NCBI GenBank assembly: GCA_039636865.1
Contig: CP144172.1
Coordinates: forward strand, 2,170,001 to 2,234,000
DNA: 64,000 bases
Origin: Dermatophilaceae bacterium Sec6.4
GTDB lineage: Bacteria; Actinomycetota; Actinomycetes; Actinomycetales; Dermatophilaceae
Reading direction: 5' to 3'
Position 1 is the stretch's first letter; each line of letters begins with the position of its first letter. The translations under genes were made by a program, and so were the position numbers. Below, piece by piece: positions 9,132 through 16,707 of this stretch. The notes beneath the pieces are model-generated. The model did not search any database, was not told the DNA's origin, and saw only the letters and a program-made list of their open reading frames with translations.

Positions 9132-10909
9132 CTAACGCGTCCAAGCAGGCTCCTGATCAGGCCGAGCGCCGGATGCATGCCCAGGACGAAACGCAGGAAT
9201 CGGCGGACCTGTCGGCCGACACTGCGCTGGCAACTCCACTGGACCTGCTGCTGGCCAAAGCGGGGGAGGGCCCGTTCCGGCAATTCGTCCCGGGGATGGC
9301 GGGGGTGAAGTTCGCCGCAGGACTGCTGAAGCACCCCCGGGTGGTCACCAGACGCGCGGCCGGACTGGCCTATGAACTGACTCGGGTCGGCCTGCGCCGT
9401 TCACTGCTGGAACCCGGTGCGAAAGACCGACGCTTCGGTGAGGAGGCGTGGGCGACGAACCCGGTCTTCAAGGCGACCCTGCAGAGCTATCTGGCAGTCG
9501 GGTCAGCAGCCCGTGGGCTGGTCGACGACGCCGACCTGGACTGGGCTGATGATCAGCGGATGCGTTTTATCGTCGATAACCTGGTCGAGGCAGCTGCGCC
9601 CAGCAACAATCCGTTCCTGAATCCAAAGGTCATCAAGCGGACGCTCGACACCGGTGGAGGCAACCTGCTCGCGGGCGGGCGGCGGTTCGCGCAGGACTTC
9701 GCCACCACCCCGCGCGTGCCGTCGATGGTGGAGGCCGACGCGTTCGAGGTGGGCCGCGACGTCGCAGTGACGCCGGGTGCCGTCGTGCTGCGTACCGATG
9801 TCTTCGAACTGATTCAGTACACCCCGCAGACTCCCAAGGTCCGCTCCGTGCCGATGTTGATCGTGCCGCCGACGATCAACAAGTACTACGTGATCGACCT
9901 GGCGAAGCAACGCTCACTGGTGGAGCACCTCGTGCAGCACGGTCAGCAGGTCTTCTGTATCTCCTGGCGTAACCCGGACGTACGGCACGCCGACTGGGGT
10001 CTGGATACCTACGGTCAGGCAATCCTGGAAGCGATGAAGGCCTGCGAGGACATCACGCGGCAACGGAAAACCGCGATCTTCGCGATCTGCTCCGGCGGTC
10101 TCATCACCTCCATGCTGATGGCCCACCTGGTCCAGCTCGGTGAGCAGGACCGTGTCGCGTCGTACAGCCTGGCCGTGACCGTCCTCGACCAGAAGCGGGC
10201 CGGTGTCACCAGCGCACTGCTCTCGCAGAAGGTGGCCGCCGCCGCGACCCTCGCCTCGAGCGAGAAGGGATATCTCGACGGGCGCACCCTGGCGGAGATC
10301 TTTGCCTGGTTGCGACCCAACGACCTGATCTGGAACTACTGGGTGAACAACTACCTGATGGGTTACGCCCCCAAGGCGTTCGACATCCTCTACTGGAACG
10401 CCGACCCGGTTCGAATGAGTGCGGCCATGCATCGCGACTTCATGGACCTCGCCTTGCGTAACGCATTGGTGCAGCCGGGCGCCTCGACCATGCTCGGTAC
10501 GAAGGTCGACCTCGGCACGGTCTCGACCGACTCCTACGTGGTGGCCGGAATCGCCGATCACCTCTGTAAGTGGCAGTCGTGTTATCAGACCACCCAGCTA
10601 CTGAGCGGCGACACCAAATTCGTGCTGTCCACCAGCGGTCATATTGCCGCGATGGTCAACCCGCCCGGCAACCCCAAGGCCAGCTTCCAGACCTCGCCGT
10701 CGGGCGAAGGGAAACAAGGAACAGACAACCCGAAGGACGCGCAGGAGTGGTTGACGGCGGCGGTCAAGGTCAAGGGCAGCTGGTGGGAGGACTGGGTGCC
10801 GTGGCTCGCGCTACGCAGTGGCGCGTTGCGCACCGCACCACGCAAGCTGGGTAACGCTGCATACAAACCGTTGGACCCGGCACCGGGCACGTATGTCCAT
10901 GACCGCTGA
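9128..10909 (+). CDS. phaC: polyhydroxyalkanoate synthase (class I-like PhaC)
   Basis: A 593-residue protein. The C-terminal alpha/beta-hydrolase domain has the PhaC lipase-like box FAICSGGLIT, with the catalytic Cys near residue 321, then VVAGIADHLCKW (catalytic Asp) and TSGHIAAMVNPPGN (catalytic His). The N-terminal domain includes NPKVIKRTLDTGGGNLL and VPPTINKYYVIDL, both typical of PhaC. It would polymerise 3-hydroxyacyl-CoA into storage polyester at the granule surface. The single-subunit length argues for class I rather than the short class III. The start is a GTG overlapping the fadD stop (GTGA), implying translational coupling. Confidence 0.92.
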   Translation: MTNASKQAPDQAERRMHAQDETQESADLSADTALATPLDLLLAKAGEGPFRQFVPGMAGVKFAAGLLKHPRVVTRRAAGLAYELTRVGLRRSLLEPGAKDRRFGEEAWATNPVFKATLQSYLAVGSAARGLVDDADLDWADDQRMRFIVDNLVEAAAPSNNPFLNPKVIKRTLDTGGGNLLAGGRRFAQDFATTPRVPSMVEADAFEVGRDVAVTPGAVVLRTDVFELIQYTPQTPKVRSVPMLIVPPTINKYYVIDLAKQRSLVEHLVQHGQQVFCISWRNPDVRHADWGLDTYGQAILEAMKACEDITRQRKTAIFAICSGGLITSMLMAHLVQLGEQDRVASYSLAVTVLDQKRAGVTSALLSQKVAAAATLASSEKGYLDGRTLAEIFAWLRPNDLIWNYWVNNYLMGYAPKAFDILYWNADPVRMSAAMHRDFMDLALRNALVQPGASTMLGTKVDLGTVSTDSYVVAGIADHLCKWQSCYQTTQLLSGDTKFVLSTSGHIAAMVNPPGNPKASFQTSPSGEGKQGTDNPKDAQEWLTAAVKVKGSWWEDWVPWLALRSGALRTAPRKLGNAAYKPLDPAPGTYVHDR

Positions 10910-11789
10910 GCCCGCGAAAGGCGCTGGGTCACGAGCCGAGGACCGGGTGCGTAACGTAACGGTCCGCGGTATCACCGCCCGCGTCTCGGTGCGCCCGGGT
11001 GTCGGTGCCTACACCGACAAGCCGCCCCTGCTGCTCTGCAACGGCATCGGCGTCAGCCTGGAAGCGCTGCAACCGCTGGTCGATGAGCTGCATCCTGACC
11101 GGGGACTGGTGCGATTCGATGTGCCCGGCATCGGCGGTTCCGCTTTGCCGCCGTTCCCATATGCCATCGCGGCGCTGTCTTCCTGGGTGACCGCGCTGAT
11201 GGCGAAACTGGGTCACCGCCGGTTCGACGTCTTCGGTCTCTCCTGGGGTGGCGGCCTCGCACAGCACCTCGCTGTGCAGTCCCCACGCCGGGTACGGCGG
11301 GTGGTGTTGGTCGCGACCGGCACCGGGACGCTCATGGTGCCGGCCCACCCACGCGTGCTGAAGATCATGTCGACGCCGCGCCGGCACCGCGATCCCGCCT
11401 ACGCGGCGGAAGTGGCGCCGCAGATCTACGGCGGATCGATGCGCACCGACCCCGCGCACGGGGCGGCGCTGCTGCACGCCGCGACCCGCTCCGGGCCCAA
11501 GCGGGGCTACTACTACCAGCTGACCGCGATGACCGGGTGGACGAGTCTGCCGTTCCTGGGTCTGTTGCGGCAGCCGACGCTGGTGATGGGCGGCGACGAC
11601 GACCCGATCATCCCGGTTGCCAACCCGAAGATGCAGGCCGCGCTCATCCCGCATTCGCAGTTGCACGTCTACCACGGCGGGCACCTCGCGATTCTGACCG
11701 AGGCCGATGCGCTGGCACCCGTCATCGACGCGTTTCTGGACCGTGGCAGCATCAATGCGACAAGCCCCGATGAGGAGAACCCACGATGA
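10893..11789 (+). CDS. alpha/beta hydrolase, PHA-depolymerase (PhaZ)-like
   Basis: A 298-residue alpha/beta-hydrolase with FGLSWGGGLAQHLA (nucleophile Ser in GLSWGG, about residue 116), VMGGDDDPIIPVAN (Asp) and YHGGHLAI (His). The pattern GLSWGGG...GDDDPIIP is that of intracellular medium-chain-length PHA depolymerases of the Pseudomonas PhaZ type. The start (ATGTCCATG) lies inside the end of phaC, with 17 bases overlapping. Placement directly after the synthase supports a role in mobilising the polymer or trimming chains; a generic esterase cannot be excluded. Confidence 0.8.
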   Translation: MSMTAEPAKGAGSRAEDRVRNVTVRGITARVSVRPGVGAYTDKPPLLLCNGIGVSLEALQPLVDELHPDRGLVRFDVPGIGGSALPPFPYAIAALSSWVTALMAKLGHRRFDVFGLSWGGGLAQHLAVQSPRRVRRVVLVATGTGTLMVPAHPRVLKIMSTPRRHRDPAYAAEVAPQIYGGSMRTDPAHGAALLHAATRSGPKRGYYYQLTAMTGWTSLPFLGLLRQPTLVMGGDDDPIIPVANPKMQAALIPHSQLHVYHGGHLAILTEADALAPVIDAFLDRGSINATSPDEENPR

Positions 11790-13000
11790 GCGAACTAGAC
11801 GGCAGCCGTCTTGCTGACCGCAGCCTGGAGGATTCCCCTTTCTCCGATTTCCTCGGCTTCGAGCTTCTCCTGGAAGACCAGGACCGCGACCTGCTGAACC
11901 GGGTACGCGCGTTCATGAACCGCGAGGTCGAGCCGATCATCAATGACTACTGGACCCGTGCGGAGTTTCCGCATGAGCTCGTTCCGGGCCTGGCGAAGCT
12001 CGGCATCGCTGGCCTGGCGTACGACGGCCCCGGATGTCCGGATCGCGGAGCCCTGGTCGACGGCATGATTGCAATGGAACTGGGCCGGGTCGACCCGTCG
12101 ATAGCCACCTTCATGGGCGTGCACGGCGGGCTGGCAATGGGTTCGATCCAGTTGTGCGGCTCGCAGGAGCAGCGCGAGCGGTGGCTGCCCGCGATGGCGC
12201 GAATGGACCTCATCGGTGCGTTTGGTCTGACCGAGCCGGATGTCGGCTCCGCGATCTCGAACGGGCTGGCCACCAGCGCCCGCCGCGACGGGGACGAGTG
12301 GGTGCTCAACGGGGAGAAGAAGTGGATCGGCAACGCGGCGTTCGCCGATCTCGTCGTCATCTGGGCTCGCGATGAGGACGATGGTCAGGTCAAGGGTTTC
12401 GTGGTGGAAAAAGAGACCGAGGGGATGGTCTTCGACAAGCAGGAGGACAAGATCGCCCTGCGTGTCGTCCAGAATGCCGAGATCCACCTGCACGACGTCC
12501 GGGTGCCCGAGGCAAACCGGCTACAGAACGCCCGTAATTTCCGGTCCACCGCCGACGTGCTGCGCGTGACTCGAATGGGCGTGGCGTGGCAGGCGACCGG
12601 ATGCGCGCGCGGGGCATACGAGCACGCACTGCGGTACACCAAGGCTCGTCAACAGTTCGGTAAGCCGATCGCGTCCTTTCAGCTGGTACAGGACCTGCTG
12701 GTCAAGATGCTCAGTAACGTCACGGCCTCTACCGCTATGAACGTGCGGGCATCGCAGCTGCAGGATGCGGGGCTGCTCAAGGATGAGCACGCATCGCTGT
12801 GCAAGGTGCATTCGACGGTGCGGATGCGCGAGGCGGTCGGGTGGGCACGCGAGGTACTCGGTGGCAACGGCATCCTGCTGGAGCACCACGTGGGTCGGTT
12901 CGTTGCAGACGCAGAGGCGATCTACTCCTACGAGGGCACCCGCGAGATCAACACGTTGATCGTGGGTCGCGCCATCACCGGCGAGAGTGCCTTCGTCTGA
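11786..13000 (+). CDS. acyl-CoA dehydrogenase, glutaryl-CoA-dehydrogenase-like
   Basis: A 404-residue FAD-dependent acyl-CoA dehydrogenase. It has the FAD/substrate signature GAFGLTEPDVGSAISNGLAT, GEKKWIGNAAFAD in the beta domain, RQQFGKPIASFQLVQ, and the catalytic base in YEGTREINTLIVGR (Glu at about 383). The LTEPDVGS plus EGT arrangement and the overall length match the glutaryl-CoA dehydrogenase/ACOX-like branch. It overlaps the hydrolase by four bases (ATGA) and closes the operon, where it could supply or degrade acyl-CoA intermediates linked to storage-polymer metabolism. Exact substrate unknown. Confidence 0.88.
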   Translation: MSELDGSRLADRSLEDSPFSDFLGFELLLEDQDRDLLNRVRAFMNREVEPIINDYWTRAEFPHELVPGLAKLGIAGLAYDGPGCPDRGALVDGMIAMELGRVDPSIATFMGVHGGLAMGSIQLCGSQEQRERWLPAMARMDLIGAFGLTEPDVGSAISNGLATSARRDGDEWVLNGEKKWIGNAAFADLVVIWARDEDDGQVKGFVVEKETEGMVFDKQEDKIALRVVQNAEIHLHDVRVPEANRLQNARNFRSTADVLRVTRMGVAWQATGCARGAYEHALRYTKARQQFGKPIASFQLVQDLLVKMLSNVTASTAMNVRASQLQDAGLLKDEHASLCKVHSTVRMREAVGWAREVLGGNGILLEHHVGRFVADAEAIYSYEGTREINTLIVGRAITGESAFV

Positions 13001-13109
13001 CCCGGACACGAGGGCTGTGTGGTCTGCGGTGCAGTGGTGCTGCTGGAACGCGGACCGACAGCTACCGTTTCGTTGTGCACTCATTTCGTAACCAGACCCT
13101 GCCGATCTC

Positions 13110-13937
13110 ATGAGCAGTGGATCTGGCGGATCGGACAGCATTGCCCCGCCGAAAGGCTCTCGCAAGGAGCCCGCGCTTGAGGAGACCTACGAGCGGCTGG
13201 TCGATGAAGGTCACGAGCGGTTGGACCGACCTCTGCTCCCGCTGGTGTCGACAGGCCTTCTGGGCGGTGTCGATGTCGGGGTAGGAGTGTTGATCTACCT
13301 CGTGGTGGAGGCCAAGACGGGCGACGCGCTCCTCGCATCGCTGGCGTTCACGGTCGGCTTCGTGGCGCTGCTGCTGGCCAACAGTGAGTTGTTCACCGAG
13401 AACTTCCTGGTGCCCGTGATCGCCGCGGTCGCCAAAGTGGGTACGTTCACGCAGCTGATCAGACTGTGGGTCATCACGCTGGGAGCAAATCTGATCGCGG
13501 GCTTCGCGATGGCCGGAATGGTTGTGGTGGCCTTCCCTGACGTCCACGACGCCGCGGTGAAGGCCGGGTCCCATTACGCGCACCTCGGCGTCTCGTGGCG
13601 CTCCTTCTTCCTCGCCGTGCTTGCGGGCGCAGTCATCACGTTGTTGACGCGGATGCAGCACGCGACCGAGAACCTCGGCGTACGCATAGTGGCTGCCGTG
13701 CTGATGTCCTTCGTACTGGTCGGCGCCCAGCTCTTCCACTCGGTGTTGGATTCGATCCTGATGTTTGCCGGGCTGCTGACCGGCAGGGCGGACTACGGGT
13801 ATCTCGATTGGTTGGGCGCCCTGGGGTGGTCCGTCTTCGGCAACCTGGTGGGTGGGCTCGTCCTCGTTACCGGCCTGCGACTGCTGCGTATCCCGCATCG
13901 GATCGCCGAGAGCCGCGACGATGGCCAGACCGGCTGA
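13110..13937 (+). CDS. formate/nitrite transporter (FNT) family channel, YfdC-like
   Basis: A 275-residue membrane protein with six hydrophobic helices after a polar N-terminal tail of about 45 residues. Family features include LLANSELFTENFLVPV (the ANSELFTEN signature of the YfdC branch), LWVITLGANLIAG and FGNLVGGLVLVTG. FNT channels pass small monovalent anions such as formate or nitrite; the ELFTEN branch has no firmly assigned substrate. It is separated from the upstream operon by about 110 bases and followed by a hairpin terminator. Confidence 0.85.
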   Translation: MSSGSGGSDSIAPPKGSRKEPALEETYERLVDEGHERLDRPLLPLVSTGLLGGVDVGVGVLIYLVVEAKTGDALLASLAFTVGFVALLLANSELFTENFLVPVIAAVAKVGTFTQLIRLWVITLGANLIAGFAMAGMVVVAFPDVHDAAVKAGSHYAHLGVSWRSFFLAVLAGAVITLLTRMQHATENLGVRIVAAVLMSFVLVGAQLFHSVLDSILMFAGLLTGRADYGYLDWLGALGWSVFGNLVGGLVLVTGLRLLRIPHRIAESRDDGQTG

Positions 13938-13965
13938 GATCGCTGCGGTCCGTTCGGACAGCAAA

Positions 13966-13995
13966 ATCGGGCAGCCCATGCCTGGGCTGCCCGAT
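13966..13995. terminator. bidirectional hairpin terminator between FNT channel and bioY
   Basis: A perfect 13-bp stem (13966-13978 with 13983-13995) and a 4-base loop lie between two convergent genes. A run of A (CAAAA) precedes it on the plus strand, giving a T-run for minus-strand transcription, so it should stop bioY reads well and the FNT transcript at least partly. Confidence 0.8.
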
Positions 13996-14014
13996 CACCT
14001 GACTGACGAGCTGT

Positions 14015-14587
14015 TCAGCGAGGTCCGGTAAGGCGCCATGCTGTGGGCAACGCCCCGGATGCCGCGACAATCTTGAGCAGGTCACCGATCAGGAAGGGCA
14101 GCACGCCGAGTGCCATCGCTTTTCCCAGTCCGAGGTGGGCAAAGGCCATCAGCCACGGCACCCCGATCGCGTAGATGGCGAGGTTGCCCGCGATCATCAG
14201 GCCCGCAGTGTGCAGCGGTCGCCGGGTTGCGCCGCCCTGGGCAAGCCGGCCGACCAGCGGCGCGGCGATCAGGAACCCGAGCACGTAACCGAAGGACGCG
14301 GACGAGATGCCGGAGCTGCCGTCGCTGAGCCAGGGCATACCTGCAGCGCCGGCGGCCACGTACAGAAGCATTGACGCAAACCCACGTGCCGTTCCCAGGC
14401 TCGCACCGACCAGCAGCACGGCAAGGGTCTGCAGAGTCAATGGGACGGGCGTGAACGGCAGCGGAAGCGCGATCTGGGCAGCGATCCCGGTCAGCCCGGC
14501 ACCGCCGGCCACCAGCGCGATATCGCGGACCAGGCCGCCGGGGATCGCGTCACCGAGGACGCGGGGGGTAGGGACGGTCATCGACAT
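14015..14587 (-). CDS. bioY: BioY biotin transporter S component
   Basis: A 190-residue hydrophobic protein with about six helices. It contains ALPLPFTPVPLTLQTLAVLL and GASLGTARGFASMLLYVAAG, the signature of BioY, the substrate-binding unit of ECF-type biotin uptake. No bioM/bioN ATPase or transmembrane partner is adjacent; solitary BioY proteins are known to function alone or with a shared ECF module. The start ATG at 14587 has GAGGAG eight bases upstream; a second ATG six bases later is possible. Confidence 0.92.
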   Translation of the reverse strand: MSMTVPTPRVLGDAIPGGLVRDIALVAGGAGLTGIAAQIALPLPFTPVPLTLQTLAVLLVGASLGTARGFASMLLYVAAGAAGMPWLSDGSSGISSASFGYVLGFLIAAPLVGRLAQGGATRRPLHTAGLMIAGNLAIYAIGVPWLMAFAHLGLGKAMALGVLPFLIGDLLKIVAASGALPTAWRLTGPR

Positions 14588-14717
14588 AGGTCGAACTCCT
14601 CGAAGTCGTAAGGAACAGGGTGCTTGTTCGCACAAGGGGGAGTGCTCGCGCACCATTGTGGCGGTAGATGCGGCACGGAGCCACCCGAGTTCGCCGCGTG
14701 TTGCTGCGACTGCTGCA

Positions 14718-14945
14718 TCACAGCACGCGACCGGCATAGAGGTGATGCGCGCATGAGGAGCAACGACTGTACGGACGGTCCCACACTTTGCCTGGCAGCG
14801 GCCACGAGTCGCCCAGGTAGGGAGTGGCGATCCCGCACAGCGCGGTGGACTGCCCACGGTAGGTCGCGTGCGCCATCCCGATTTTTCCGCTACCCCGCGG
14901 ATCGGATACCCAGCCGATTCTCGGTGCTGTATTCGTCGTATCCAT
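14718..14945 (-). CDS. small cysteine-containing protein, unknown function
   Basis: A 75-residue frame with a GTGGAGG ribosome-binding site nine bases before the ATG. The protein has a Cys-Gly (ALCGIATPYLG) and a CSSCAHHLY knuckle about 30 residues later, which could together bind zinc, plus several conserved-looking Trp and Tyr residues (GWVSDPRG, RPYSRC). I recognise no named family. A copy of the 14-bp inverted repeat shared by the island lies 37-50 bases upstream of the start, so it is probably the first regulated gene of the island; bioY lies downstream on the same strand, 130 bases away. Confidence 0.6.
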   Translation of the reverse strand: MDTTNTAPRIGWVSDPRGSGKIGMAHATYRGQSTALCGIATPYLGDSWPLPGKVWDRPYSRCSSCAHHLYAGRVL

Positions 14946-14981
14946 CTGGTTGGCCTCCACCGTCAAACCTGCACTGAAATA

Positions 14982-14995
14982 TTGTCTTATAGCAA
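14982..14995 (-). promoter_or_regulatory. island operator site 1 (TTGTCTTATAGCAA)
   Basis: A match to the shared inverted repeat TTGYNNTANNRCAA, flanked by further symmetry (TATTGT...ACAATA, 21 bp in all). It lies upstream of the small Cys-protein gene on the minus strand and just downstream of the MFS gene's stop. The regulator is inferred, not shown. Confidence 0.65.
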
Positions 14996-15056
14996 CAATA
15001 GGGCATGCACTACCTGCAGGTAGGTTGCCGGGACGGATGATCGGCGTGGGTAGTGA

Positions 15057-16586
15057 TCAGGCCGAGTGACGGATGGCTTTCTCGGATGCGACGGCGGTGG
15101 CTACGTCGCGTGGATAGGTGCGTCGGCCGACGAGGAGCAGGAGAAGGCCGGAGATCGCCAGTGGGATCAGCATGAGTAGCAGGGTGCGGTCCAGCCCGAT
15201 TGCGTGGTACGGCTGGGTGGCATCCGGGTGGCCGAATCCGCCGCCACTGCCGCCGAGTTGAGTGGATACCCACCCGAACAGCAGGGGTGCGCCGGCCTCC
15301 AGTGCTTTTCGTAGGACGCTGCGGACGCTTTCAGCACGCCCCCACAAGGGGGAGGGCATGATGTCCAGCCGGGCGGCGTCCAGCGGTGGGTTCGCTCCGC
15401 CAATCCCCATGATGCCCAGGAAGATCAGCGGGAACGCGATCCACAGCGTGGTGGTCAGTAGGGCGGGTATGAAGAAAGCCACAGCTGTCAGGAAGCCGAC
15501 AGCGGCCACGAGGGGTCGGGCGGCGATGTGGTGGCGTGCAATGAGTGAGTCACTGAGCCGGCCGGCGATCAGTAACCCGACGATCGATCCGCCGCCGATC
15601 AGGACCAGCATCAGACTGGCTTGGTTTTGGGTCAATCCGAAGCGGCCGCGGGCGAAAAGGATGGCGTAGGTCTGCATCCCGGACAGGAAGAAGTACCCCA
15701 GCGATGAGGCGATGATCAGGACGACGTTGGTCCGCACCGACAGCACGTAACGCGCGGCCCACCAGATGGATCGATGCTCGGGTGTATGACGTAATTGCAA
15801 GTTTTCGCGGGGCGGGATGTGTGCGCGGCGGACTTCGGTGTCCAGGACGGTTTCCTTGGCGACAACAGATTGCTCGCCGGCGGGGGAGTGCGCGATGTCC
15901 TGTGCGGTGGGTATGTCGCTGGCGCCGACGGCAAGCCTGCTCGCGCCACCTCTGGCGGGCTCGGGGAGCACACCTCGGATCGTCCACGCCAACCCCAGAC
16001 CGAGTACGGCCATCAGAGCGAACGGTGCGCGCCAGCTGACCGCAGCGGACAGGTCCCCGCAGATCAGTAGTCCGAAGCCGGCGCCCACCAGTTCCCCACT
16101 GAGAATGTACCCGTAGATCCTGCCGCGTTCGGCGGGCTCGAACAGGTCACCTGTCAACGAGGCGATCAGCGGGCTGGCTCCCGCGATGGCGGCCCCGAGC
16201 AGAAGCCGGGAGATCAGAAGCCAGGTGTAGGTCGGCGCGGCCGCGCAGGCTGCCACCATCACGCTCCAGGCCACGATGCTGATCAACAGCAGCCGCACCC
16301 GTCGGACACGATCGGCAAGCACCCCGAACGGGATCGTGGTCAGTACTCCGATGCCGCTGGAGGCGGTGACCAGAAGGCCGATGTCGGTGTTGTTGATGTG
16401 CAGCGCCATTTCCAACTGTGGCGCGGTCGCGCCGATCGTCGACAGGTCTGCGGTGGTCAGCGAGAGCACTGCGGCCAGTAGCACGATCACCTTCAGCCGG
16501 GCAGCCCCACCGACCATGCCCTCCGCACGGATTCGCATACGCGCGGCGACCTTCGTGCGCTGCCCCTGATGTTGCTGCTCTTTCAT
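15057..16586 (-). CDS. MFS transporter with long central loop
   Basis: A 509-residue major facilitator protein. The N-terminal half has LTTADLSTIGATAPQLEMAL and GVLADRVRRVRLLL (the loop 2-3 motif A), the C-terminal half has GRLSDSLIARHH, and there are about twelve helices. A hydrophilic central loop of some 75 residues separates the two six-helix bundles. The first helices resemble spinster/hexuronate-type carriers. Substrate unknown; an efflux or organic-acid transport role is possible because the divergent neighbour is a 2-hydroxyacid-type dehydrogenase. An operator copy lies 74-87 bases upstream of the start, shared with that neighbour. Confidence 0.85.
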   Translation of the reverse strand: MKEQQHQGQRTKVAARMRIRAEGMVGGAARLKVIVLLAAVLSLTTADLSTIGATAPQLEMALHINNTDIGLLVTASSGIGVLTTIPFGVLADRVRRVRLLLISIVAWSVMVAACAAAPTYTWLLISRLLLGAAIAGASPLIASLTGDLFEPAERGRIYGYILSGELVGAGFGLLICGDLSAAVSWRAPFALMAVLGLGLAWTIRGVLPEPARGGASRLAVGASDIPTAQDIAHSPAGEQSVVAKETVLDTEVRRAHIPPRENLQLRHTPEHRSIWWAARYVLSVRTNVVLIIASSLGYFFLSGMQTYAILFARGRFGLTQNQASLMLVLIGGGSIVGLLIAGRLSDSLIARHHIAARPLVAAVGFLTAVAFFIPALLTTTLWIAFPLIFLGIMGIGGANPPLDAARLDIMPSPLWGRAESVRSVLRKALEAGAPLLFGWVSTQLGGSGGGFGHPDATQPYHAIGLDRTLLLMLIPLAISGLLLLLVGRRTYPRDVATAVASEKAIRHSA

Positions 16587-16659
16587 GGCACCGATCCTGG
16601 ATGTCGTAGTGGGGTTGTCGGTGCTCCTTGCCGCCAGTGGGACAGGTGCGGTAAGACAG

Positions 16660-16673
16660 TTGCTGTAGGACAA
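16660..16673. promoter_or_regulatory. island operator site 2 (TTGCTGTAGGACAA)
   Basis: Inverted repeat with arms GTTG/CAAC (16659-16674) in the gap between the divergent MFS and FAD/Fe-S dehydrogenase genes. Its minus-strand reading (TTGTCCTACAGCAA) differs from site 1 at only two positions. It can control both directions. Confidence 0.7.
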
Positions 16674-16707
16674 CAATAACGCCCATGTTCGAAATCAAAG
16701 GAATCCT

